A DNA stretch of 64,000 nt from Woeseiaceae bacterium. Lineage in GTDB: Bacteria; Pseudomonadota; Gammaproteobacteria; Steroidobacterales; Woeseiaceae. Position 1 is the first letter of the stretch, and every line of letters begins with the position of its first letter. The notes under the pieces are model-generated. The model was given only the letters and a program-made list of their open reading frames with translations, ran no database searches and was not told the origin of the DNA. The DNA is taken from positions 32,088 through 96,087 of the forward strand of contig JABDQH010000015.1 in assembly GCA_013042375.1 (NCBI GenBank), given 5' to 3'. Below, piece by piece: positions 1-7,302 of this stretch. The translations under genes and the position numbers were made by a program.

Positions 1-83
1 GAGACGCACAGCAGCAGCAGGCTCGCTCGTGGCTCCATTTCTGTCTTTAACTTACTGATTTGGAAATTATTACTTAGTAGTTA

Positions 84-99
84 CTGTATACAATAACAG
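84..99. promoter_or_regulatory. LexA (SOS) box
   Basis: The sequence CTGT-N8-ACAG (CTGTATACAATAACAG) matches the gammaproteobacterial LexA operator core, with an AT-rich centre and flanking T/A before the CTGT. It lies about 30 bp upstream of the preferred ATG of the HNH gene, where a bound repressor would block transcription. Seen: the exact half-sites and spacing. Inferred: SOS control of the downstream gene. Confidence 0.7.
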
Positions 100-128
100 G
101 TCTTCGTTCCTTCCCTTTGGAGACGCCC

Positions 129-1106
129 ATGAAGCCTGTTGCGACCGCCGGCCCCGACCTCGTTTCTATCGAGGAACTCGACAAGCGTATTCTCGATCTC
201 TGCACACGCATCAACGTTGCGACCTATGAACTGCTGCTGATTCGCGAGTTCGAGGAGCGCGCCGGATTCCTTAAATGGGGCCTTCAGAACTGTTCCGAGT
301 GGCTCGCCTGGCGCTGCGATCTGTCGATGACGACGGCGCGAGAAAAGGTGCGCGTTGCACGAGCGCGGAAGGACCTGCCGCTCGAGGCCGGCGAACTCGT
401 CGAGAAGGCACTCGATCGGGCGCGAGATGGCGAATGCCTCCAGGTTCCGGATCTCGTCGACACGTCGTGGTTGACGCGCCAGGCCGATGCGTTCGTCACA
501 TTGTTCAAGGAATACCTGCAAGACAATACTGATAAGGCCGCTGGCGGCTCAGACAATTATCTCGTCACGATCCACGTCGATCAGTCGGGACTCGCGGGTA
601 ATGAGGGTCGCTCAGCTCTGCCGATCGAGTCAGTAAAGCGCCTGTGCTGCGACAGCCAGGCAGTCGTTCTGACCGAGGCGGCCGGCCAGCCTTTGAGCAT
701 CGGTCGCAAGAGCCGCATCGTCCCCCGGCCCGTTGAACGTGCGGTCAGGGCACGCGACCATGACCGTTGCGTATTCCCGGGCTGCGAGAACCGGCGCTTC
801 CTGCACTGCCATCATATTGAGCACTGGGCAAGCGGCGGGGAAACGTCACTCGATAACCTGATGCTGCTGTGCACCAAGCACCACGCGCTCGTACACGAGG
901 GTGGCTTCAGGATCGAGAAGAACTACCTGGATCGCTGGCACTTCGTACGCCTCGACGGCATCGCGGTTCCTGACTGCGGCTATCACTCGCGCGACATGAT
1001 CGATGACGCTGTTTCCACAGCGTACGAAAATCCTCCCGCGGGAGGATTGTTGAGCAATGCGGAAAAAATGGTCAGGGAAGAACCGCCGCCAGCGTCTCTT
1101 CACTAG
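129..1106 (+). CDS. DUF222/13E12-type HNH endonuclease, internally shortened
   Basis: This 325-residue protein has an N-terminal DUF222-like helical region (about residues 15-85) and a C-terminal HNH domain (about 205-262) with C-x4-C, the HCHHIEHW core, and a downstream C-x2-HH, the usual zinc and metal ligands. The ATG at 129 is chosen over an in-frame TTG at 117 because GGAG lies six bases upstream. Family members usually carry a further helical stretch of roughly 100 residues between the VARARKDLP-type helix and the PLEAGELV-type segment. Here the two are joined directly near residues 80-88, so the DUF222 part looks deleted in frame. A LexA box precedes the gene. Such proteins are predicted nucleases of uncertain role. 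Activity of this shortened form is unknown. Confidence 0.8.
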   Translation: MKPVATAGPDLVSIEELDKRILDLCTRINVATYELLLIREFEERAGFLKWGLQNCSEWLAWRCDLSMTTAREKVRVARARKDLPLEAGELVEKALDRARDGECLQVPDLVDTSWLTRQADAFVTLFKEYLQDNTDKAAGGSDNYLVTIHVDQSGLAGNEGRSALPIESVKRLCCDSQAVVLTEAAGQPLSIGRKSRIVPRPVERAVRARDHDRCVFPGCENRRFLHCHHIEHWASGGETSLDNLMLLCTKHHALVHEGGFRIEKNYLDRWHFVRLDGIAVPDCGYHSRDMIDDAVSTAYENPPAGGLLSNAEKMVREEPPPASLH

Positions 1107-1195
1107 CTTCAGTGGCCCAAGGTCGGAATCTCATTGTTCTTGACGTCTGTGGTGCTGCGGGACGGGCGAGGCTGGGTCAGGACTGGACTCGGCCA

Positions 1196-2161
1196 CTAAC
1201 GGACGTTCTTGCGTATTTCTTCAAGTCTGCCTTGTTCGTTTTCACACAGAAGCAGTAAGAGATCGTCGAACGACGGCAGATTTGACTCCGGGACAACGAT
1301 GGGCGGTAAACCAGCGTCCTGCAGATCGCGGTCAAATTGTTCGGCAAGTTGATCGACTACAGCCAACTGTTGCTCTGAACGAGGCATTAGTGCCGCCAAG
1401 ATCTCGCCTTGCGGCCCGCTTGTAAGGCCTGGCGCTACTTCGAAAGCCAGCACGTTATAGACGTTGGAAGGTTCCAGGGAGATTCTCTCCTGATTCGACA
1501 AGCTGTCGTACTCGTCTTTGCTGATCCATCCCAGTTCCACAGGTCCGCCCTGCTCAAAGGTCAGCGAATCCCCGACTCTCCACAGCACCATGACGCGTCC
1601 GTGTAACGCGGCCTTATAGAACCACTGTCGTGCCTGCGCCATGTGATTGATGAACTCTGGTGAGAAGGGACGAGTAAACGTAAACGCTAGTAGGTCAGGA
1701 TCTTCAAGCATCAAATAGGAAACAGCCTTGTCTACTGGCCAGTCCCGAGCCCGCATGACTGACATGGCGCCAAGCACAGCCATCGCCGCAGAATCCCCCT
1801 GCGCGGTAAGGCGCTGAAGTTCTTGTTCGGAAAGGCCACGATAAGCTGCGATAACTGGTCCCGAGTCAATCACCGCCTCGTATCGGTAGGCGTCTTGGGC
1901 GACAACCGGGTGTGTTTCAAGCTGCTCTAGTGTCAAGCAGGGCGCAGACCCACTCTCGGCAGTTGCAGTGGACTCGGCTCGAGGATCATCAATCGGCAGG
2001 CCGTAGTGCTGATCCTCGGTTTCGGTGGCTATATTGGTCTGACGAAGGTCGTTCTCTTCATTCAGGCCGTTAGAACCGAACCACACGCTCGCTGTTATGA
2101 TCGCAACGATGACAACGAGTAACGCGACAAACGTCCAATTCAATCTCGGAGACTGACCCAA
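1196..2161 (-). CDS. hypothetical membrane-anchored protein
   Basis: I do not recognise this 321-residue protein. It has a short basic N-terminus, one hydrophobic segment (about residues 9-27) and then a long hydrophilic region expected to be periplasmic. The segment around LQRLTAQGDSAAMAVLGAMS and AQARQWFYKAALHGRVMVLW resembles Sel1/TPR-like helices, but no full repeat array is clear. The start is a TTG with AAGGA eight bases upstream. Base composition is visibly less GC-rich than the core genes, as for its neighbour at 2288. It follows the 2288-2707 gene on the same strand across a 126-bp gap containing an inverted repeat. Confidence 0.6.
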   Translation of the reverse strand: MGQSPRLNWTFVALLVVIVAIITASVWFGSNGLNEENDLRQTNIATETEDQHYGLPIDDPRAESTATAESGSAPCLTLEQLETHPVVAQDAYRYEAVIDSGPVIAAYRGLSEQELQRLTAQGDSAAMAVLGAMSVMRARDWPVDKAVSYLMLEDPDLLAFTFTRPFSPEFINHMAQARQWFYKAALHGRVMVLWRVGDSLTFEQGGPVELGWISKDEYDSLSNQERISLEPSNVYNVLAFEVAPGLTSGPQGEILAALMPRSEQQLAVVDQLAEQFDRDLQDAGLPPIVVPESNLPSFDDLLLLLCENEQGRLEEIRKNVR

Positions 2162-2186
2162 TCGGAATTCCTTCGGGTGATTCGAT

Positions 2187-2208
2187 TAGCAGACCTGATT
2201 GTCTGCTA
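2187..2208. repeat. 8-bp inverted repeat upstream of the hypothetical gene
   Basis: TAGCAGAC and GTCTGCTA are perfectly complementary around a six-base loop, about 26 bp upstream of the TTG start of the 1196-2161 gene. There is no T-run on either side, so it is more likely an operator or mRNA leader hairpin than a terminator. It is short enough to be chance. Confidence 0.3.
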
Positions 2209-2287
2209 TGCACCAGAAGAAGAAATTATAGCCCGAAGTTGGTGAGGACTCTGATTGGCCAAGAGGAGATTCTGAGCTAGGCAGACT

Positions 2288-2707
2288 CTAGGGAAGGTGA
2301 TCAGGCCGATCTCTTATAAAGAAATAAAGAGCTATGCCAACAATCCCAAAAGAAACTCCGACGATGCTCAGGACCACAAGACTATGTAATTCAAACACGC
2401 CTTTTTCCGACAGGTAGTACGTTGCTAATACCAGAAAGACGACGAATGCTGCCCAGAACATCTGCCACTTGGATCTGGACATCTTCCCCTTATCGCCGTC
2501 GCGCTCGGGCGAGCCACCCCACGGAAGTGAGCCGAAAAGCGCGGCATAGAGGAACACGAACCCACCGAATACACCGCCAAAAAGCCCAAAGCCAGGCTCT
2601 ATGCCACCTTCCCTGAATGCATTGAAAGCGAGCGCAGCGACGCCACAAACTCCCAAGACTCCGCAGATTGCTCGAACAAGAGGGGAAATTGCTGTCTTGG
2701 ATCCCAT
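2288..2707 (-). CDS. small multi-pass membrane protein, unknown function
   Basis: This 139-residue protein has four hydrophobic segments (about residues 8-28, 38-58, 83-101 and 109-131). A charged loop, PERDGDKGKMSRSKWQ, separates two pairs. No enzymatic motif is visible and I do not recognise the family. It starts with ATG and lies in the AT-richer islet between the HNH gene and nadC. It could be one of the many small inner-membrane proteins of accessory islands. Coding status is supported by the coherent hydrophobic pattern. Confidence 0.55.
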   Translation of the reverse strand: MGSKTAISPLVRAICGVLGVCGVAALAFNAFREGGIEPGFGLFGGVFGGFVFLYAALFGSLPWGGSPERDGDKGKMSRSKWQMFWAAFVVFLVLATYYLSEKGVFELHSLVVLSIVGVSFGIVGIALYFFIRDRPDHLP

Positions 2708-2735
2708 ACGCGGACTCCCGGATGTCAGCCGTTTG

Positions 2736-2870
2736 CTATTTTCCAGTCTTCAGTTTGTAGAGCGTGCTCGCTGCGAAAGCCCCTATCAGGACACCTAATC
2801 CGACATTCAGATAGTCGCCTTCCCGAAAGCCCATCGCAACTAGAAAGCCAGCGACAACAATGCTGTGCTT
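2736..2870 (-). pseudogene. truncated fragment of a small membrane protein gene
   Basis: Read on the minus strand, the frame gives a hydrophobic stretch (IVVAGFLVAMGF, then LNVGLGVLIGAFAASTLYKL) ending at a stop at 2736. An in-frame stop closes it upstream at 2871 and no convincing start codon is present. Only an internal ATG would leave 32 residues. The coherent membrane-helix pattern suggests the 3' remnant of a gene. The upstream boundary coincides almost exactly with the end of nadC, so it may mark the edge of an inserted segment. A functional miniprotein cannot be excluded. Confidence 0.35.
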
Positions 2871-2878
2871 CTACACCC

Positions 2879-3733
2879 CTAATCGATCCGGAACAGCATC
2901 GACAGGTCCACGGCCTCGATATTCTTGGAAATCGCCCCGGTCGAGATGTAGTCGACGCCGGTCTCTGCGATCGCCCGGATCGTATCAATGGTCACGTTGC
3001 CTGACGCCTCGAGTTCGGCTGCGGCATAACCGTAGCCGCGATTCGTCGCGACGGCCTTCTCCAGTTCGTCGATCGAAAAATTGTCTAGCAGAATGCGAGC
3101 CGCGCCGGCGTCGAGTGCTTCGAGCAACTCGGCGTGGTTTTCGACCTCGACCTCGATCAATACACCCTCGTGATTCTCGTTTGCCACCTGCAACGCGCCG
3201 GCAATACTGCCCGCCGCCTTGATGTGGTTTTCCTTGATGAGGATCGCGTCGAACAGGCCGATGCGGTGATTGTGGCCGCCGCCGCATTTCACCGCGTATT
3301 TTTGCGCGAGACGTAGTCCGGGCACGGTCTTGCGCGTATCCAGCAATTTCGCGCCCGTGCCCGCAATCGCAGCCACGTAGGCCGCCGTCGTCGTCGCGGT
3401 GGCTGACAGGGTCTGCAGGAAGTTCAGGGCCGTACGCTCGCCGGTAAGAATGGAGCGGGCGGGGCCGACGAGCTTGCAGATGATGTCGCCCGCTTCGGCG
3501 CGGCTGCCGTCCCCGACATACCAGTCGACGATGACGGTTTCGTCGAGCTGGCGGAACACTTCGTCGGCCCAGGCCTGGCCGCATACGACCAGGGATTCGC
3601 GGGCGAGAATCTGCGCGCCGACGACGGCGTCTGCGTCAACCAGGGCTGCCGTAAGATCACCGGCCCCGACGTCTTCGGCAAGCGCTGCCGCGACGCCGGG
3701 GCCGATCGAGTCTCTGGTGTTGTCGTCGAGCAA
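2879..3733 (-). CDS. nadC: quinolinate phosphoribosyltransferase (carboxylating)
   Basis: The enzyme converts quinolinate and PRPP to nicotinate mononucleotide, CO2 and PPi in de novo NAD synthesis. At 284 residues it has the usual length. Diagnostic motifs include LDTRKTVPGLR followed by the KCGGGHNHR segment (about residues 135-160), KENHI, and the IEVEVEN and LLDNFS strands of the C-terminal barrel. The start is a TTG six bases after the stop of the PuuD-like gene upstream on the same strand, suggesting co-transcription. No nadA or nadB is seen in the window. Confidence 0.95.
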   Translation of the reverse strand: MLDDNTRDSIGPGVAAALAEDVGAGDLTAALVDADAVVGAQILARESLVVCGQAWADEVFRQLDETVIVDWYVGDGSRAEAGDIICKLVGPARSILTGERTALNFLQTLSATATTTAAYVAAIAGTGAKLLDTRKTVPGLRLAQKYAVKCGGGHNHRIGLFDAILIKENHIKAAGSIAGALQVANENHEGVLIEVEVENHAELLEALDAGAARILLDNFSIDELEKAVATNRGYGYAAAELEASGNVTIDTIRAIAETGVDYISTGAISKNIEAVDLSMLFRID

Positions 3734-3739
3734 GTCCGC

Positions 3740-4354
3740 CTACATGAACCAGCCGTGTCCGGCGCCGACCATGCTCATGACCATCGGGATGGACATCAGG
3801 GTGTTCGAGCGCGACGCGAGGAACGCCGTGTTCTTGGCCTTCGCGATTTCGTCCGCGCTGGCCTCGACCATGCCGAGGACCTTTTTCTGGTTCGGCCAGA
3901 TCAGGACCCAGACATTGAACAACATGATCGTGCCGAGCCAGGCGCCGACGCCGATGGTCAGCGCGTACTGATTGATCGGGTCCGAGTTCAGGCCGAGCAG
4001 GAAGGCGTTGACGAGCTGGCCCTTATGGAGCAGGAACGTTGCGCCCGTGATCCATGTGACCAGCGCCCCCCAGCGGAACCAGCTGAGTGCGCGCGGTGCG
4101 ACGTACTTGGAGATTGCCGCCGGTCCGGGTCCGTCGCTGTCGCCGGCGGCTTCGCCGAGCGCGGGAACCTGGACGAAATTGAAGTAGTACAGCAGGCCGA
4201 TCCAGGTGATACCGGCGAGGACGTGCAGCCAGATGATCACCGACTGGGCCTTCATGCCTGCGACCATGTGGTTGCCCTGGGTCGCCAGCACGATAATGAC
4301 GGCCAGGACGACGCCCGCGATTATTGTGCCGCTGATGGATTTCAATGGGTTCAT
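3740..4354 (-). CDS. PuuD/urate-oxidase-N-domain-like membrane protein
   Basis: This 204-residue integral membrane protein resembles the membrane domain of urate hydroxylase PuuD. Hydrophobic helices occur at about residues 8-25, 35-55, 88-108, 125-145 and 180-200. Motifs include WLHVLAGITWIGLLYYFNF and a terminal HGWFM. Full-length PuuD carries a C-terminal cytochrome c domain, which is absent here, so a urate activity is doubtful. The ATG at 4354 (MNPLKS) is preferred to an upstream extension because it follows CGGAGA at suitable spacing and starts just before the first helix. It is linked with nadC and divergent from the small lipoprotein gene. Confidence 0.7.
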   Translation of the reverse strand: MNPLKSISGTIIAGVVLAVIIVLATQGNHMVAGMKAQSVIIWLHVLAGITWIGLLYYFNFVQVPALGEAAGDSDGPGPAAISKYVAPRALSWFRWGALVTWITGATFLLHKGQLVNAFLLGLNSDPINQYALTIGVGAWLGTIMLFNVWVLIWPNQKKVLGMVEASADEIAKAKNTAFLASRSNTLMSIPMVMSMVGAGHGWFM

Positions 4355-4509
4355 TCTTCGCGTCTCCGAGAATTTCTGATTTTTGGCTGTTTTTCCGGGC
4401 TTTGGTGGGAATTCAGCCCCCTCGAGGCTGTCGTTATTATAGAGATTGAGTGAGAGAAAGGCGAAAAATGTCGGTACAATCGCGGCTTCGCCCGGAGACC
4501 AGCACACTC

Positions 4510-4650
4510 ATGATACGAATCACTGCAATCGTCCTGTCGATGCTCGCGCTTGCGGGCTGTACGGCGCTTGTTGTCGGCGGCGCCGAAGGCGGCTATGACC
4601 CATGTGAACAAGATCAACCGACAGACGAACGCTGCAAGGATTCCCGGTAA
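4510..4650 (+). CDS. small lipoprotein, unknown function
   Basis: This 46-residue peptide starts at an ATG (MIRITAIVLSMLALAGC). It has a signal sequence ending in a lipobox (LAGC, cysteine at residue 17), so the mature lipoprotein would have about 30 residues. Two further cysteines in the C-terminal part (DPCEQDQPTDERC) could form a disulfide. It lies 26 bp upstream of grxD on the same strand and is divergent from the PuuD-like gene. No function can be assigned. Confidence 0.6.
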   Translation: MIRITAIVLSMLALAGCTALVVGGAEGGYDPCEQDQPTDERCKDSR

Positions 4651-4676
4651 GTAATTTTGTTTGAGGACCAGAGTAG

Positions 4677-5006
4677 ATGAGCGTTACGGAACGCATTGAA
4701 GACCAGCTCAAGTCGCACGACGTACTTGTTTATATTAAAGGCACGCCCGATTTTCCCCAATGCGGCTTTTCGGGGCAGGCCGTTGCCGCCCTCAACGCGA
4801 TCGGCAAGCCGTATGCTTACGTGAATATCTTCGAGGACCCCGAGGTCCGAGAGGGCCTGAAGGAATACTCGAACTGGCCGACGTTCCCGCAGCTCTATGT
4901 CAAGGGAGAGCTCATCGGCGGCTCCGACATTATGATCGAGATGTACAACAGCGGCGAGCTCAAGGACCTGATCGAAGGCGCTACGGCTGAGGCGGCGCAG
5001 ACCTGA
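4677..5006 (+). CDS. grxD: monothiol glutaredoxin, Grx4 family
   Basis: This 109-residue monothiol glutaredoxin has the CGFS active site within [12 protein letters not shown] (about residues 22-33), the [18 protein letters not shown] glutathione/Fe-S binding segment, and the usual length for Grx4. The family binds a glutathione-ligated [2Fe-2S] cluster and acts in iron-sulfur trafficking in the cytoplasm. Its 3' end overlaps the convergent rnt gene by 26 bp. Confidence 0.95.
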   Translation: MSVTERIEDQLKSHDVLVYIKGTPDFPQCGFSGQAVAALNAIGKPYAYVNIFEDPEVREGLKEYSNWPTFPQLYVKGELIGGSDIMIEMYNSGELKDLIEGATAEAAQT

Positions 5007-5604
5007 GCGACGCTTCGAAGATGTCGCGATAGCGATTGACGACATCGCAAAAAAGGTCTGCCGTAATCTCGGCGTCGTACGATGCCGAGTGAGCCTGGGT
5101 TTCGTCCCAGCCGAACCCCGCCGCAATCGCGGCGCGCGCCAGCACCGTCTGGCCGTAAGCGACGCCGCACAGAGTCGCCGTATCGAAACAGCTGAACGGG
5201 TGAAACGGGCTGCGCTTGATGGCCGTGCGCGCGATGGCCTCGTTGATGAAGCCGAGGTCGAAGTGCGCGTTGTGGCCGACGAGCACGGCCCGTGAGCAGC
5301 GATTCGCCTTGTTGGCGCGGCGCACTTCGCGAAAGGTCCGCTGCAGGGCGTCACGTTCCTCGATGGCGGGGCGCAGCGGGTGGTGCGGGTCGATGCCGTT
5401 GACAGCGATTGATGCCTCTTCGATGTTGGCGCCCTCGAACGGCTTGACGTGATAGCGGATCGTCTCGCCGCGGATCATGTCGCCGCCCTCGTCGATCTCG
5501 ACCAGTACCGCCGCGATCTCGAGTAGCGCGTCCGTCCTGCAGTTGAAACCGCCGGTTTCGACATCGACGACCACGGGAAGAAAACCGCGGAAGCGGTTTG
5601 CCAT
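4981..5604 (-). CDS. rnt: ribonuclease T
   Basis: This is a DEDDh 3'-5' exoribonuclease that trims tRNA (CCA end turnover) and the 3' ends of other stable RNAs. The Exo I motif [11 protein letters not shown] lies near residues 11-20. ExoII is [10 protein letters not shown] and ExoIII is [14 protein letters not shown] with the catalytic His. The ATG start ([10 protein letters not shown]) gives 207 residues. A GTG directly abutting the upstream aminopeptidase stop (at 5622) would add six residues, nearer the E. coli length of 215. Its 3' end overlaps grxD tail to tail. Confidence 0.93.
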   Translation of the reverse strand: MANRFRGFLPVVVDVETGGFNCRTDALLEIAAVLVEIDEGGDMIRGETIRYHVKPFEGANIEEASIAVNGIDPHHPLRPAIEERDALQRTFREVRRANKANRCSRAVLVGHNAHFDLGFINEAIARTAIKRSPFHPFSCFDTATLCGVAYGQTVLARAAIAAGFGWDETQAHSASYDAEITADLFCDVVNRYRDIFEASLRSAPPQP

Positions 5605-5622
5605 GGAGATCCCGCTCGTCAC

Positions 5623-7131
5623 CTAAAGTGCCGTCCGGTAAAGGTCGTCGTCGAGAATCGCGCTCATCGTGTAGCGTACGCCGAAGCCGGTGAACTTGGA
5701 GGGCACGTGCCCGAGACCGCCGTCGTTGTCGCTCGCGCTGAGGTCCACGTGCACCCACGGCACATCGTTCTCAATAAACTCTGCGAGAAAACTGGCGGCG
5801 AGTATGTGGTCGCCGATGCCCTTCACCGAGCACTGCTGGAAATCCGCCGTCGGGCTCTCGAGATCCTTCATGAACTCCTTGCCGATCGGGAAGGGCCAGA
5901 CGCGCTCGCCGCTTTTCTCGCCCGTGCCGGTCAGCCGCGCATGCAACGATTCGCGGTTCGTGAATACGCCCGAGTAGCGCGTCGTCAGCGCGCGCACGCA
6001 GCTACCGGTCAGCGTCGCGAAGTCGAAGACGATCCCCGGCTCGTCGCGGCTTGCGAGCACCAGCGTGTCGGCGAGCGCCATGCGGCCCTCGGCATCGGTA
6101 TGAATGGTCTGGATGGTCTTGCCGTTGGCCGCGGTGATGACATCCTGGGACTTGTAGGCGCGCGGGCCCGTGCGATTCTCGGTGAGCGCCAGCCAGCAGT
6201 CCACCGCGATCGGCAGCTCGAGTTCGCTAATCGCAAGGAACGTACCCAGCGCGACGGCGCTGCCCTGCATGTCGCCGTGCATGTCGAGCATGTACTCGAA
6301 CGGCTTAAGGTTCGTGCCGCCCGTGTCGAAGATGACGCCCTTGCCGACAAGGCTCAGGTCCGCGCGGGCCGGTTTCTCGCCCGGCCGATAGCGCAGCCGC
6401 ACGATGCTTGCGCTGTCGTCCTCGTTGCCCTGCGCCACGGCCAGAAACGCGCCACAGCCGAGGGGGGCGAGGTCGCGTGTGCGGAATCGCTTGTGCTGCC
6501 AGCCGCGCTCCTTTGCCATGGCCTGCACGAGCTCTGCGTAGGCATTTGCGTCGAGCAGGTTCGGCGGCAGCGCCGTCAGCCAGCGGGCGAGGTTGTTGCC
6601 CTTGGCTTCGGCCTGGATGCGGGCCGTGTCGAGCGGATCGTCGAGCCCGATCAAGCGGACCGAGCGGATCTTCTGAGGATCGGGTTTGCGCTTGTAGGCC
6701 GGCATGCTGAACGCTGCGGCCAGCGCTGCGGCCAGCACATTGCCGACGATTACCGCCTGCGCGTCCGCGTCGAAGCCGACGGCGCAGATACCGAGGCTGC
6801 CGGGTTTCTGCGCGGTCGCCGCGGCGACCAGTTCACGCCCGAGGGTCAGCTGCTCGAAGGGCGTAGCGCCGGCCTTGAGCGTGCCGGCGACGATCAGCGT
6901 CTGCCGTTTGTTGGCCTGACGCGTCGTGAATGCAGGGGTCGAATCGGGCGCATGCTTGCGCATCACCGCCTGCATCTTTGCGCCCTGCGGAAGCCTGTCG
7001 AAGACGGTCTTGCGCGGACGCTCGGGTAGTATCAGAAGCAACTGATCGACGGACTCGATGGACGCGGCGTCGACACGTCCAAGCTTCTGATATATACGGA
7101 TATCCTTGAGATCGGGCGTAACGTTTTCCAT
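5623..7131 (-). CDS. leucyl aminopeptidase family (M17) protein
   Basis: This 502-residue M17 metallopeptidase has the two-metal site conserved: VGKGVIFDTGGTNLKP carries the Lys and Asp ligands, LDMHGDMQGSA the bridging Asp, and HTDAEGRMALAD the Asp/Glu/Arg catalytic set. It is a second M17 enzyme besides pepA at 53.8 kb and more divergent from E. coli PepA, for example HTDAEGRM instead of NTDAEGRL. The ATG at 7131 follows AGGGAGAG. A TTG at 7152 would place that ribosome site inside the gene. It lies directly upstream of rnt and diverges from aceE. Cytosolic peptide turnover is the likely role. Confidence 0.9.
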   Translation of the reverse strand: MENVTPDLKDIRIYQKLGRVDAASIESVDQLLLILPERPRKTVFDRLPQGAKMQAVMRKHAPDSTPAFTTRQANKRQTLIVAGTLKAGATPFEQLTLGRELVAAATAQKPGSLGICAVGFDADAQAVIVGNVLAAALAAAFSMPAYKRKPDPQKIRSVRLIGLDDPLDTARIQAEAKGNNLARWLTALPPNLLDANAYAELVQAMAKERGWQHKRFRTRDLAPLGCGAFLAVAQGNEDDSASIVRLRYRPGEKPARADLSLVGKGVIFDTGGTNLKPFEYMLDMHGDMQGSAVALGTFLAISELELPIAVDCWLALTENRTGPRAYKSQDVITAANGKTIQTIHTDAEGRMALADTLVLASRDEPGIVFDFATLTGSCVRALTTRYSGVFTNRESLHARLTGTGEKSGERVWPFPIGKEFMKDLESPTADFQQCSVKGIGDHILAASFLAEFIENDVPWVHVDLSASDNDGGLGHVPSKFTGFGVRYTMSAILDDDLYRTAL

Positions 7132-7302
7132 CGAGATGATTCTCTCCCTCAAGCTTGATTCTCACGACGCAAACGCCCAAGATGTCGCACCTCTGGAATG
7201 CGACCCGATCGGCCTGCGCGACAGTGCGGGCATCCTAGCAGGACGCATGCTGTAATTCACGCACGGACAGGCAGTGCGCTTGGCGGGCCTGGCGGACAGA
7301 AT

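Noticed and set aside
7132..7302. PdhR operator upstream of aceE
   Set aside because: No AATTGGT-n3-ACCAATT-like palindrome is visible in this gap.
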